Source: Thioclava nitratireducens (lineage in GTDB: Bacteria; Pseudomonadota; Alphaproteobacteria; Rhodobacterales; Rhodobacteraceae). Taken from it: a DNA stretch of 64,000 nucleotides. Under the pieces are notes generated by a model. The model was not told the DNA's origin and searched no databases. It saw nothing but the letters and a program-made list of their open reading frames with translations. Position numbers and translations under genes: made by a program. The DNA lies in NCBI RefSeq assembly GCF_001940525.2, contig NZ_CP019438.1:62001-126000 (forward strand). The letters run 5' to 3'. Shown piece by piece: positions 6,950 through 15,921 of this stretch. The stretch's first letter is position 1, and every line of letters begins with the position of its first letter.

Positions 6950-8327
6950 GTTAGTGTCCGAGGACGTGGTGTAATTTCTGCGCCGTCAAAGGTGTAATCC
7001 CGGGTGGCCATCGAGGTGTATGGTCGAGGTGGAGTTTGGCGACTTCAACCGCGAACCCTACGGAGACCCCGATGACCAAGACCAACATGGACCTGTCCGC
7101 GCTTCTGGCCAAGCACGATCAAGGAGACTTCCTGCGCAGCATCGCCGAGGCTGTCCTGCAACTGATCATGGAGGCCGATGTTGACGGCCTGATCGGCGCC
7201 GGTCGGCATGAACGCTGCGGCGAACGCACGACCTGGCGAAACGGGTATCGAGAGCGCGCTCTCGATACCCGTTTGGGCACACTGAACCTGCGGGTGCCCA
7301 AGCTTCGGCAGGGCAGTTACTTCCCGGGCTTCCTGGAGGCCCGCAAAACCTCGGAACAAGCGCTGGTGGCCGTCATCCAGGAGGCGTGGATCAGCGGCGT
7401 CTCCACCCGGCGGGTGGACGAGCTGGTGCAGGCGATGGGGCTGAACGGCATTTCCAAGAGCACGGTCTCGAAGCTCTGCAAGGACATAGATGAGAGGGTC
7501 GGCGAGTTCCTGAACCGGCCGCTGACCGGCGAATGGCCCTATGTCTGGCTCGACGCGACCTACCTGAAAGTGCGTCAGGGTGGCCGGATCGTGCCGGTCG
7601 CGGCGATAATCGCGGTGGCCGCCAACACCGAGGGGCGCCGGGAAATCATCGGCCTGGGGATCGGTCCCTCGGAGGCCGAGACCTTCTGGACCGAGTTCCT
7701 TCGCTCCCTGCGCGCTCGGGGCCTTGGCGGCATCAGGCTGGTGATCAGCGACGCCCATACCGGCCTCAAGGCGGCCATCGCCAGGGTCTTCGAAGCGACC
7801 TGGCAGAGGTGTCGCGTTCACTGGATGCGCAACGCTCTGGCGCACGTCTCGCGCGGGCAACACACCGTCGTTGCCGCAGCGATCCGCCAAGCTTTCGACC
7901 AGCCCGACCGCGCCCATGCCGGCGAAACCTGGCGCAAGGTGGCCGAGCAGTTGCGCCCGCGCTGGCCAAAGCTGGCCGATCTCATGGACGCCAGCGAGCA
8001 CGACGTGCTGGCCTACATGTCCTTCCCCCGCCAGCACCGCACCAAGCTGCACAGCACCAACCCGATCGAGCGTCTGAACAAGGAAGTGAAGCGCCGCGCC
8101 GACGTCGTCGGGATCTTCCCGAACGAGGCGTCCATCATGCGCCTGATCGGCGCGGTGCTGTTCGAGCAGAATGACGAGTGGCAGACCTCGAGCCGCTACA
8201 TGATGGTCGAGGCCTTCGCCCAGATCGACAAGGAGGAGATCGACCCCATTCTCAGCATAACCACGAAAGCCGCCTGATCATGCCCTCAGGCCATCCGGGA
8301 AATTACACCACCTTGACGGACGTGACC
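6950..8327 (+). mobile_element. IS256-family element, copy 1 (complete, 1378 bp)
   Basis: Bounded by imperfect 29-bp inverted repeats (GTTAGTGTCC at the left, GGTCACGTCC reading inwards at the right, both ending GTGGTGTAATTTC). An 8-bp direct repeat GGCCAGAA flanks it at 6942-6949 and 8328-8335, so this is a clean transposition event. One transposase gene fills it. The sequence appears identical to two other copies in the window. Confidence 0.95.
7072..8277 (+). CDS. IS256-family transposase, copy 1
   Basis: DDE transposase of the mutator/IS256 family, 401 aa. The catalytic triad is visible as WLDATYLKVR, ISDAHTG and ERLNKEVKRR, and the family signature region HRTKLHSTNPIERLNKEVKR is intact. 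I chose the ATG at 7072 because GGAG lies upstream; an alternative start 36 bases earlier lacks a site. The gene contains a 36-bp perfect palindrome (7239-7274). Apparently functional. Confidence 0.95.
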   Translation: MTKTNMDLSALLAKHDQGDFLRSIAEAVLQLIMEADVDGLIGAGRHERCGERTTWRNGYRERALDTRLGTLNLRVPKLRQGSYFPGFLEARKTSEQALVAVIQEAWISGVSTRRVDELVQAMGLNGISKSTVSKLCKDIDERVGEFLNRPLTGEWPYVWLDATYLKVRQGGRIVPVAAIIAVAANTEGRREIIGLGIGPSEAETFWTEFLRSLRARGLGGIRLVISDAHTGLKAAIARVFEATWQRCRVHWMRNALAHVSRGQHTVVAAAIRQAFDQPDRAHAGETWRKVAEQLRPRWPKLADLMDASEHDVLAYMSFPRQHRTKLHSTNPIERLNKEVKRRADVVGIFPNEASIMRLIGAVLFEQNDEWQTSSRYMMVEAFAQIDKEEIDPILSITTKAA

Positions 8328-8510
8328 GGCCAGAACCGCAACTTCGTTCAAGCTCACTGCGCCGCAGTGCCGCATTCCGAAAGCGGCCATTGGCGGCGTC
8401 GCGCGGTATCTCTCATCTCGGCGAAACGGCTTGAGTAGCGCTGCGCAAGCGGAAGGTCGCTCGAGAAAGATTGGCGGCGAACGGACTTGTTCGACACTTC
8501 GTGCCGACGG

Positions 8511-8969
8511 TCAATAGTCAGACAGACCGTCCTCCTTTTTCCGCTTAATCGGCCCCTTTATGAGAACCTCAAGCAGCGGGCAATCCGGGGTTTCTTCGCC
8601 TGTGCAGCGTGCGATGGTCCGGTCGAGAACGATCTCAATCGCCTGAAGATCGCGGATCTTTGCGCGGACCACGTCCAGATGATGGGACCCCATCCGTTCG
8701 ATTTCTGCGCAGGTATGACTGCCGCGATCGACAAGGGAGAGCAGCTCGCGGATTTCCTCCATTGTGAAGCCCAGTTCGCGTGCTCGCATCACGAAGTTCA
8801 GCCGTTCGACGTGGGCATCACTGTAGCGTCGATGCCCAGCGGAGCTGCGTGGCGGGTCGGGCAACAAACCGACCTTTTCGTAGTAGCGTATCGTCTCGAG
8901 GTTGCAGCCTGTCAGGCGAGCGAGGTCGGAACGCTTCATTTCGCTCGCGTTGGCGTGATCGTCGGACAC
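8511..8969 (-). CDS. merR: MerR, mercury-responsive regulator
   Basis: Mercury-sensing activator/repressor, 152 aa. The GTG at 8969 is taken as start because AAGGAG lies seven bases upstream; the frame is open further but without a site. An N-terminal winged helix (LTGCNLETIRYYEKVGLLP, residues 19-37) is followed by HRRYS and a long dimer helix. The three Hg-binding cysteines of MerR are present at about 87 (HTCAEI), 122 (ARCTGE) and 130 (DCPLL), which separates it from copper, zinc or redox MerR relatives. Divergent from merT; the shared promoter lies in the 74-base gap. Confidence 0.93.
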   Translation of the reverse strand: MSDDHANASEMKRSDLARLTGCNLETIRYYEKVGLLPDPPRSSAGHRRYSDAHVERLNFVMRARELGFTMEEIRELLSLVDRGSHTCAEIERMGSHHLDVVRAKIRDLQAIEIVLDRTIARCTGEETPDCPLLEVLIKGPIKRKKEDGLSDY

Positions 8970-8980
8970 TGGATTTCTCC

Positions 8981-9011
8981 TTGATCCTGTAGTTGCTACA
9001 GACCCTACGTT
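8981..9011 (+). promoter_or_regulatory. MerR-controlled mer promoter and operator
   Basis: A -35 box TTGATC (8981-8986) and -10 box TACGTT (9006-9011) are separated by 19 bases, the overlong spacing typical of MerR-activated promoters. The spacer holds the perfect dyad CTGTAG-TTG-CTACAG (8987-9001), the expected MerR dimer site. It drives merT onwards, and MerR bound there also covers its own gene's promoter. Confidence 0.85.
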
Positions 9012-9043
9012 GCTACTCGCCGAAGGACAACAGGAGCGAAGCG

Positions 9044-9442
9044 ATGACGTCGCAAACCACCAATACCGAACGACATGCTGCAGAAAGACCGGATAGGGCC
9101 GGATGGGCTGCAACCGGCGCCGGGTTGCTAGGCGCGCTGGCGATGACCTCCTGCTGCATCCTGCCGCTTGTCTTGGTAAGCCTCGGCGCTACCGGCGTAT
9201 TCATCGGTCAACTCACCGCCCTCTACGCCTACAAGTGGCTCACACTTTCTCTCGCGACCATCGCGCTTGGCTACGGGTTTTGGAAGGCCTACCGCCCGGT
9301 CCCAATCGAGGAGTGCGGCGCTGGTACCTGTGCTCGCCCAGTGGATCGCGCCCTGATGCGAGCGCTTCTCTGGGGAGCGCTGGTCGTGGTGCTGCTGGCG
9401 CTAGCATTTCCCTATGTCGCCCCCTTCGTTTTGACGTTCTGA
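9044..9442 (+). CDS. merT: MerT, inner-membrane mercuric transporter
   Basis: Takes Hg(II) across the inner membrane to cytoplasmic MerA. The 132-aa product has three hydrophobic segments. The first carries the Hg-binding vicinal cysteines (MTSCCILP, residues 37-38), and the loop after the second has the further pair (ECGAGTC, 91 and 96). The ATG at 9044 follows CAGGAGC. First structural gene of the operon, 32 bases past the promoter's -10 box. Confidence 0.93.
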   Translation: MTSQTTNTERHAAERPDRAGWAATGAGLLGALAMTSCCILPLVLVSLGATGVFIGQLTALYAYKWLTLSLATIALGYGFWKAYRPVPIEECGAGTCARPVDRALMRALLWGALVVVLLALAFPYVAPFVLTF

Positions 9443-9455
9443 AATGGAGTTACCG

Positions 9456-9752
9456 ATGAAACGCATCCTTATTACTGCAATTCTACTTCTCGCTCCTGTC
9501 GTGGCGCTGGCAGGCGAGGCGCAGACCAGGCTACACGTCACTGGGCTGACCTGCCCCTCCTGTAGCTACATCGTGGCGACCGCGCTCAAGCGCGTGGAGT
9601 CGGTCAAGATCGCAGAGTTCGTCGAAGGCGAGGCCGAGGATGGCATCTATGTCCTGCATTACGACGATGCCGTCACCGATCCCAAAGCACTCATCGCAGC
9701 CGTCACCGGCGTCGGCTACGGTGCAGCCCTAGCTGACGGGGGCGGGTCATGA
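9456..9752 (+). CDS. merP: MerP, periplasmic mercury-binding protein
   Basis: Periplasmic Hg(II) scavenger that passes the ion to MerT. A signal peptide (MKRILITAILLLAPVVALAG) leads into a heavy-metal-associated domain with the metal-binding motif GLTCPSC (Cys 33 and 36). Length 98 aa is normal. Start at 9456 is preceded by GGAG. Ends by overlapping merF by 4 bases (ATGA). Confidence 0.93.
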   Translation: MKRILITAILLLAPVVALAGEAQTRLHVTGLTCPSCSYIVATALKRVESVKIAEFVEGEAEDGIYVLHYDDAVTDPKALIAAVTGVGYGAALADGGGS

Positions 9753-9979
9753 CCGATAGCCATACGTGCTCCCGAAAGAATGACCGACTTCTGAAATATG
9801 GGCTGATCGGCGCCATGGTTGCAGCCCTATGCTGCTTCACCCCGATTCTGGTAGTACTGCTGGGCGCGGTCGGGTTCTCCGCCCTTCTGGGCTGGCTCGA
9901 CATCGTGCTGCTACCGACGCTCGTGGTATTCGTCGGAGTCACCCTCTATGCGCTTTGGCGGCGACGGGACCCGAACTGA
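9749..9979 (+). CDS. merF: MerF, small mercuric transporter
   Basis: Second, smaller Hg(II) transporter, 76 aa with two membrane helices and the characteristic vicinal cysteine pair in the first helix (LCCFTPIL, residues 28-29). It overlaps merP by the ATGA start/stop junction, suggesting translational coupling, and is followed 12 bases later by merA. Having both MerT and MerF in one operon is known in other bacteria. Confidence 0.92.
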   Translation: MTDSHTCSRKNDRLLKYGLIGAMVAALCCFTPILVVLLGAVGFSALLGWLDIVLLPTLVVFVGVTLYALWRRRDPN

Positions 9980-9991
9980 AGAGGGACTGAT

Positions 9992-11407
9992 ATGAAAGAT
10001 TTCTGCTTTTCCAAGGACAGAACCTACGACCTTGCCGTGATCGGTGCCGGCTCGGCCGGATTTTCGGCTGCCATCACGGCTGCAGAGGCCGGCGCGCGCG
10101 TTGCCCTGATCGGCGACGGCATGATCGGCGGCACTTGCGTTAACGTGGGCTGCGTGCCCTCCAAAGCCTTGATCCGCGCGGTAGAAGGCCTGCAGCACGC
10201 ACGCGCGATAAATCGCTTCGACGGTATCGAGGGGGAAGCCCGAGTTATCGACTGGGCAACGACAGTGTCACAAAAGCAAGCGCTCGTGGAGGACCTGCGT
10301 GCGGCGAAATACACTGACGTCCTGCCACGGCACGAGAACATCGATTATGTCGAAGGTCGCGCCCGGTTCGACGACGACGGTCAGCTGACTGTAAACGACG
10401 CAGCCTTTCCAGCGACTAAGATCGTCATCGCGACCGGTTCCCGACCACATGTGCAAGCGATCCCCGGTATCGAGGAGGTCGGTGCCCTCGACAGCAGCTC
10501 GGCGTTGGAGCTCATAGAGTTGCCCGCATCAATGCTGGTCCTCGGCGCGGGTTACATCGGCGTGGAGTTGGCGCAGCTTTTCGCTCGTGCCGGTGTCGCC
10601 GTGACGCTGATAAGCCGAAGCGGCGTGCTGCCGAAGGCCGAGCCAGAGATCTCTAAGGCGCTGGAAGGCTACCTTGCAGAAGAGGGCATCCGATTGGCGC
10701 GTGTTTCAGGCTACGATAGCGTGGCAAGTTACGGCGATACCATGCGCCTGATCGCCACGAGCGGTGAAAGTTTCGAAGCCGAGCGGCTGCTGCTCGCCAC
10801 TGGGCGGGTGCCGAACAGCGATGGTCTGAACCTCGCCGCCGCCCGGATCGAGACCAATGGGCAGGGCGGGATCGTCGTCGACGAGCACATGCGCACGGCG
10901 AACCCTTTGGTGTGGGCCGCGGGTGATGTCACCGGGCGCGACCAGTTCGTCTATATGGCAGCCTACGGCGCCAAGCTCGCGGCCCGAAATGCAGTGGCAG
11001 GCGAGGCACGCAGCTATGACGACGACACGATGCCTTGGGTGGTATTCTCCGACCCGCAGGTGGCGGGTGTGGGTCTGAGCGAGGCACAGGCGCGCGCGGC
11101 AGGGCGCGAGGTAGTCACATCGGTCCTGCCGCTCGACGCCGTGCCGCGCGCGCTCGCTGCTCGCGACACACGCGGGGTGATAAAGCTGGTGGCAGAGGCG
11201 GGGAGCAAGCGGCTGATCGGCGCGCAGATCCTCGCCCCGGAGGGTGCCGACAGCATACAGACCGCTGCGATGGCGCTCAGGGCGGGGCTCACCTACGAGG
11301 AACTGGGCGACACGATTATGCCTTATCTCACCACTGTCGAGGGACTGAAGCTCGCTGCGCAGACCTTCGAGAAGGACGTGGCCGCGCTCAGTTGCTGTGC
11401 GGGGTAG
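9992..11407 (+). CDS. merA: MerA, mercuric reductase (short form)
   Basis: Flavoenzyme reducing Hg(II) to Hg(0) with NADPH in the cytoplasm. The 471-aa protein starts with an FAD Rossmann motif (GAGSAGFSAA), then the redox-active disulfide GGTCVNVGCVPSK (Cys 49 and 54), an NAD(P) motif GAGYIGVELAQ and the second FAD motif WAAGDVTG. The C-terminus ends LSCCAG (Cys 468-469), the pair that hands Hg(II) to the active site of the other subunit. The N-terminal metal-binding NmerA domain found in many MerA is absent. AGAGGGA precedes the ATG. Confidence 0.95.
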   Translation: MKDFCFSKDRTYDLAVIGAGSAGFSAAITAAEAGARVALIGDGMIGGTCVNVGCVPSKALIRAVEGLQHARAINRFDGIEGEARVIDWATTVSQKQALVEDLRAAKYTDVLPRHENIDYVEGRARFDDDGQLTVNDAAFPATKIVIATGSRPHVQAIPGIEEVGALDSSSALELIELPASMLVLGAGYIGVELAQLFARAGVAVTLISRSGVLPKAEPEISKALEGYLAEEGIRLARVSGYDSVASYGDTMRLIATSGESFEAERLLLATGRVPNSDGLNLAAARIETNGQGGIVVDEHMRTANPLVWAAGDVTGRDQFVYMAAYGAKLAARNAVAGEARSYDDDTMPWVVFSDPQVAGVGLSEAQARAAGREVVTSVLPLDAVPRALAARDTRGVIKLVAEAGSKRLIGAQILAPEGADSIQTAAMALRAGLTYEELGDTIMPYLTTVEGLKLAAQTFEKDVAALSCCAG

Positions 11408-11440
11408 GAGCCTCGATGACCACAGGAGAAGGAAGATCCC

Positions 11441-11770
11441 ATGCCGACACTTGCCGCCTATATCGCGGCCGCACTTGCCGAGATCGCCGGTTGTTTCGCT
11501 TTCTGGGCTTGGCTCCGGCTGGACAAGTCGATCTGGTGGCTAGCGCCAGGCATCGCCTCGCTGGCACTGTTCGCCTACCTCCTGACGCTGGCTGACAGTG
11601 CCGCCGCCGGACGGGCCTACGCGGCCTATGGCGGCATCTATATCGCCGTCTCCCTGGTCTGGCTGTGGACCGTTGAAGGGGTGCGACCGGATCGGTGGGA
11701 CCTGATCGGCGTCAGCTTCTGTCTTCTCGGCGCTGGGATCATCATCGCAGGCCCACGGGCGCCGATCTGA
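11441..11770 (+). CDS. ynfA: YnfA-like (UPF0060) membrane protein
   Basis: Four-helix inner-membrane protein of 109 aa of the UPF0060/YnfA family, small multidrug-resistance-like transporters. The family signature [17 protein letters not shown] and [12 protein letters not shown] is intact. It lies inside the mer operon (33 bases after merA, 36 before the next gene, with AGGAGAAGGA upstream), so it is presumably Hg-induced; the substrate is unknown. A clear homologue sits at 17376-17717 inside an IS66 element. Confidence 0.9.
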   Translation: MPTLAAYIAAALAEIAGCFAFWAWLRLDKSIWWLAPGIASLALFAYLLTLADSAAAGRAYAAYGGIYIAVSLVWLWTVEGVRPDRWDLIGVSFCLLGAGIIIAGPRAPI

Positions 11771-11806
11771 ACCAATGAAGCCAACATGAGAGAGTGAGGA
11801 GTAGAG

Positions 11807-13153
11807 ATGATCGATACCCTCGACCTGATCGTCATCGGCGCGGGCATGGCGGGCATTAACGCGGCGAAGAAATGCAGCAAAGCCGGCTGGTCCGTCGCCA
11901 TCGTCGACGAGCTCCCCTACGGCGGCACCTGCGCGCTGAGGGGCTGCGACCCGAAGAAGATGCTGCGTGCAGGAGCCGAAGCTGTCGAGGCCGCGCAGCG
12001 GCTCGATGGGAAGGGTGTTGTAGGAGAGGTCCGGATCGACTGGCCAGCGTTGACGAAGCACAAGGAGAGCTTCACCGACCCGGTGCCCGAGAGTATTGAG
12101 GGTGGGCTCAGCGATGCAGGGGTGCTGTGCCTGCGCGGGCGCGCCCGCTTCATCGCCGAAAACCGGATAGCGATCGACGGTAATGGCGAGTTTGCCTTCC
12201 GGCACGCGCTGATCGCCACGGGAGCGAAACCGCGGCCACTGGACTTCCCCGGTGCCGAGCAGTTGATCGACAGCACCGATTTCCTGAATCTCGCCGAATT
12301 GCCGCGCCGGATCGTCTTCGTCGGGGGCGGTTACGTTTCTTTCGAGTTCGCGCATATCGCGGCGCGCGCCGGTGCTCAGGTGACGATCCTTGATCGCGGC
12401 TCGCAGCAGCTGAAGATGTTCGACCCCGATCTTGTCGACATGCTGCTCGACCGCAGTCGCCTCGCCGGGATCGAAATCGTGACTGAGGCTGCGCTTGATC
12501 GCATCGAGGGCGCGAATGGGAAGCACCGCGTGGCCTACCAGAAGGCGGGTGAGAACCATATCGCCGAAGCCGATCTCGTCGTGCATGGCGCTGGCCGCGT
12601 GCCCGCCATCGACCAACTCGACTTCACCGCCGCCGGAATTGAGATCGAAAATGGCGGCGTGAAGGTCACGCCCTGGCTGCAATCGCCGTCGAACTCGCGC
12701 GTCTTTGCGGCAGGTGACGCCGCCGCCTCGCCCGGCAAGCCGCTAACCCCAGTGGCCGTCTTCGAGGGCAAGATTGCAGCTTCGAATATGCTCAAGGACA
12801 AGCGCACGGCGCCCGACTACATCGGCGTGCCGAGTGTGGTCTTCACGATTCCCGAACTGGCGCGCGTCGGATTGCTCGAGGAAGAAGCGCGCGAGCGCGG
12901 CGAAGTCGACGTGAGCTTCACAGACACCTCGAGTTGGTTCTCGCAGAAACGGCTGGGTGAAAGTCACGCGGGCGCAAAAATCATCGCCGGCGACGGCGGG
13001 CAGATCCTCGGCGCGCACATGTTCGGTCCTGACGCTGCCGAGTTCATCAATATCTTCTCTCTGGCGATCAAACTGGGGCTGACCGTAAAGCAGGTGAAAT
13101 CCATGCCAGCGGCTTATCCCACGGGGGCGTCGGACATCGGGTCAATGTTCTAA
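11807..13153 (+). CDS. Glutathione-reductase-like flavoprotein of the mer operon (MerK-like)
   Basis: Pyridine-nucleotide disulfide oxidoreductase, 448 aa. FAD motif GAGMAGINAAKK, redox disulfide GGTCALRGCDPKK (Cys 42 and 47), NAD(P) motif GGGYVSFEFAHIAARAG and second FAD motif FAAGDAAAS are present. The C-terminal HPT...E active-site element of classical reductases reads AAYPTGASD, so the catalytic His-Glu pair is missing and the substrate may differ from glutathione disulfide. From memory, glutathione-reductase-like genes (called merK) occur in other mer operons. GAGGAG precedes the ATG. Last gene of the operon. Confidence 0.75.
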   Translation: MIDTLDLIVIGAGMAGINAAKKCSKAGWSVAIVDELPYGGTCALRGCDPKKMLRAGAEAVEAAQRLDGKGVVGEVRIDWPALTKHKESFTDPVPESIEGGLSDAGVLCLRGRARFIAENRIAIDGNGEFAFRHALIATGAKPRPLDFPGAEQLIDSTDFLNLAELPRRIVFVGGGYVSFEFAHIAARAGAQVTILDRGSQQLKMFDPDLVDMLLDRSRLAGIEIVTEAALDRIEGANGKHRVAYQKAGENHIAEADLVVHGAGRVPAIDQLDFTAAGIEIENGGVKVTPWLQSPSNSRVFAAGDAAASPGKPLTPVAVFEGKIAASNMLKDKRTAPDYIGVPSVVFTIPELARVGLLEEEARERGEVDVSFTDTSSWFSQKRLGESHAGAKIIAGDGGQILGAHMFGPDAAEFINIFSLAIKLGLTVKQVKSMPAAYPTGASDIGSMF

Positions 13154-13444
13154 GCGCTGTGCATCGCGGCCATCCCCGCCTCGAACAGCATTCGTCATAC
13201 CGGGCTGGAAGCCGCCTTGCGGTGGAGTTGCATGGGGCATTGCCGTTGCTGATCGCCTTGTCGGTCCTGACCGGACGTTGAGGAGTGTTGCAACGAAAAT
13301 CTGTTGAACTCGAGGTGCCGCCACCCGCGATGGACGGAAAGGGTATCGACGCGCCGCGCTGTGACTTTGCATTGCCACCGGCGGTCGAGTTGTTACTGTG
13401 TCAACGCACGTTGCTTGGAGCTTCGAAGGCTCGGTTTACTGCCC
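13154..13444. other. Intergenic, nothing recognised
   Basis: About 290 bases between the convergent ends of the mer operon and the DedA-PAP2 gene. I see no gene with a ribosome site and no convincing terminator hairpin. Confidence 0.4.
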
Positions 13445-15550
13445 TCAGCGCAGCTTTAGTATCGCCGCGATGCCGTCCGAGAACCATGGGTCGCCAGCCA
13501 CTGATTGCCCGAGCCGTGGTTGTGACAGCCGGAGGGTGCTGCTGGCAGCGACCTGATTGGCGCTACGAAGATCCTTGACCAGCCCATCGCGCTCCGCGTC
13601 GACATTCGGGTCGATGTGGTGCAGCAAACCCCAGTCGACGCCCCAGTTGAGTCCGTCGTCAAAACTTGCGGCGCCGACAAATAGGCGTTGGCCTTTGGCG
13701 TTCACGAAGTTCGTTCGCCAAAACCGAATGTGATGGCGCTTTCGCAAAGTGGCGTCCTGGGTCTGCTTCTGGAAGGCCAAATCATTCGGCTGATTATCCC
13801 AGAAATATGGAGTCACCGGAGCGGTAGCGTCGGCACCGTTGCTCCAGGCAGCAATCGCTGCACGCGTCAGCGTCGCAAATCCGGGATCTGCTGCCCGCAC
13901 CCAGCCGGCCTTGTCGAGCGCCTTCTCTACCTCCGCCTCATCGCGCGCCAGAAGCATTATGTTGATCGGTTCAAGGGCCGTTCCGGCGACGGATTCCGTG
14001 CTGCCGGGCAGACGGCCTGAGCCGACGAGCGCGTCCACCGTGTCGAATTTTATGTCTGCCTGGACCGGGATCGAAACGTTGTGCGCCTTGTCGTAGTTCA
14101 CGATTGGCCACGCAGCTGTGGTCACGCAGAACGCAGCGAACCCGAAGGCCGCAATTTGCTTAGGCCCACTTCTATCCGGGGAGGGCTGCAACGGCCTGCT
14201 GTCGCGCCACCATTCTGATATCGCGACGCCCGCCAGCAGCCAGATCGCGCCGACGAGCCAGCCGTTCAGAACGTCGGATAGATAGTGTTCAATGAGATAT
14301 ATCCGGCTAAGCCCAACGAAGAACGCCAAGGTAACAGCGGCTACCAGGGCCGCTGGCGCCCGGAGCAACTTTACACGCCAAAGGATGAAGAACAAAAATC
14401 CGTAGAAGGCGACCGACAGCCCGGCATGCCCGGAGGGGAAACTTCCCGAGACCTCAGTGAAATAGCCGAGGTCGGAGCGCGGGCGGTGGAAAATACGCTT
14501 GAGTAGATTCACCGATGCGAGATCACCGCCCAGAGCAATGCATAGACCCACCAGCAGGTCCGGGCGCCGCCGCTCCAGGAGGAGAACTCCAGCCGCCGCG
14601 CCAACGAGCCCGATGACGCGCCAATCGCCGAGCGCGGTCACATGCGCCGCGAGACGCAGCAGCTCCGGTGACCAGAAGGCGTGGATAAGGTTTGCCAACC
14701 GTGTGTCCACAAGAACGATAGGCTCGGCCATTAGGAAGTCGAAGACCGACCCGAGCCAAATCCAAAGAATATAAAAGGTCGCGCAACCCAGAAGCGTAGC
14801 CGTCAGGCCGGAAAACTGCGTTCGGTCGAACCGATGCGCGAGGAAAGCAGCAGTCTTCGGGTGCCGCTTCGACCACTTCTGCACGTCGGGATTCTCGCGG
14901 ATGGCGTGGCCGATTGAGGTGAAGAGCGAGATCATGAAGGGCATCAGGCGCAAGATCCGCAAAATCACCCACCAGAGCAGCAGCAATGCGACGAGGACCA
15001 CCACGGCGAAGAGACCGAGCCGCGAGGCGTATGGGCCCAGGCTCGATGCGACATGCCCGATCACAAAACCGAAGCCGACATGCGCGAGCGCGTAGGGGAA
15101 GCCGCTGATGGCATTCCATAAAAGGAAGCGGCGTCGCGGCATGCCAGCGGCCGAGGCAGCAAGCGGGACGAGCCCGGATACAGGTCCAAGGAAACGGCCC
15201 AGCACCAGTGCGAATCCGCCATAGCGTTCAAAGAGCCGGACCGCTCGACGATAACTCTTTGAGTCCTCCAGTTTCCTGCGTTTCTCGATCCCACGGCGCA
15301 ACCAGCGGCCGAGCCAGAAGCTGATTTCGCCGCCCACGACCGAACCGATCGCGACGAACCAGACCAGATCGAGAAAATCGAGTGCGCCCTGCTGAACGAG
15401 CAGGCCGCCCGCATCCACAACGAGGGTTCCGGGAATGAAGATGCCGGTTACGAAAACCGCTTCGAAGAGCGCGGCGAATCCTATGATCCAGTATGACCAG
15501 AGCCCAAAGCTCTGGAGAGACGGCAAGATCTGGTCGAGTGAAAAACCCAT
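13445..15550 (-). CDS. DedA-PAP2-LssY-type three-domain membrane protein
   Basis: About 701 aa and three parts in order. Residues 1-200 are a DedA/SNARE-associated domain (FVTGIFIPGTLVVDAGGLL, then RFLGPVSGLVPLAASAAGM), a fold linked to undecaprenyl-phosphate flipping. About 280-480 is a PAP2 phosphatase with KRIFHRPR, PSGHAGLS and SRIYLIEHYLSDVLNG, all three catalytic blocks. The C-terminal 200 residues match the LssY-type soluble domain of unknown role. The Met at 15550 fits the family's N-terminus, although a longer frame reaches 15712. Likely acts in recycling lipid carriers or membrane phospholipid. Confidence 0.85.
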   Translation of the reverse strand: MGFSLDQILPSLQSFGLWSYWIIGFAALFEAVFVTGIFIPGTLVVDAGGLLVQQGALDFLDLVWFVAIGSVVGGEISFWLGRWLRRGIEKRRKLEDSKSYRRAVRLFERYGGFALVLGRFLGPVSGLVPLAASAAGMPRRRFLLWNAISGFPYALAHVGFGFVIGHVASSLGPYASRLGLFAVVVLVALLLLWWVILRILRLMPFMISLFTSIGHAIRENPDVQKWSKRHPKTAAFLAHRFDRTQFSGLTATLLGCATFYILWIWLGSVFDFLMAEPIVLVDTRLANLIHAFWSPELLRLAAHVTALGDWRVIGLVGAAAGVLLLERRRPDLLVGLCIALGGDLASVNLLKRIFHRPRSDLGYFTEVSGSFPSGHAGLSVAFYGFLFFILWRVKLLRAPAALVAAVTLAFFVGLSRIYLIEHYLSDVLNGWLVGAIWLLAGVAISEWWRDSRPLQPSPDRSGPKQIAAFGFAAFCVTTAAWPIVNYDKAHNVSIPVQADIKFDTVDALVGSGRLPGSTESVAGTALEPINIMLLARDEAEVEKALDKAGWVRAADPGFATLTRAAIAAWSNGADATAPVTPYFWDNQPNDLAFQKQTQDATLRKRHHIRFWRTNFVNAKGQRLFVGAASFDDGLNWGVDWGLLHHIDPNVDAERDGLVKDLRSANQVAASSTLRLSQPRLGQSVAGDPWFSDGIAAILKLR

Positions 15551-15921
15551 GCCAGAGTAATACGTTGTTATGAAGTCGGTGTCATGCCTATCGCGAGGCG
15601 CTCCGCAAACCGGGGGATATTTGTGAGCGGCAGGGACAGGCATCGCTTGGAGAGCTACAATTCGGCCGCGCTGTATGATATGCGGCGCATTCATTGGTGC
15701 TTCCCGACGCAATCCAGAGGGACTTCCCAGTATCTTTCCTGGGGTTAGGATTTGGGCTTGGCTAAGGACGATGAGACCGAGACGCGGGGGAACACAAGTT
15801 CGCCAGCTATTTCGTTCAGCCCGTGCAATCCATGAACGATGACATTAAGCCTGCGTAGATGATGCACCAGGTGCTCATCGAGTTGCCTGCCGGGCTTTAC
15901 CTGTTTGATGAAAGGCTCGCA
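15551..15921. promoter_or_regulatory. Divergent promoter region
   Basis: About 370 bases between two divergent lipid-phosphatase-type genes. In-frame upstream extensions of both genes exist but have no ribosome sites, so I treat the space as promoter region. No operator is obvious. Confidence 0.35.

Noticed and set aside
7045..8052. 335-codon minus-strand open frame across the IS256 transposase (also in the other copies)
   Set aside because: It is the antisense shadow of a high-GC gene; low-complexity Gly/Ala/Pro/Arg composition, no ribosome site, no family.
11540..12682. 380-codon minus-strand frame across ynfA and the flavoprotein gene
   Set aside because: Shadow of two recognisable plus-strand genes.
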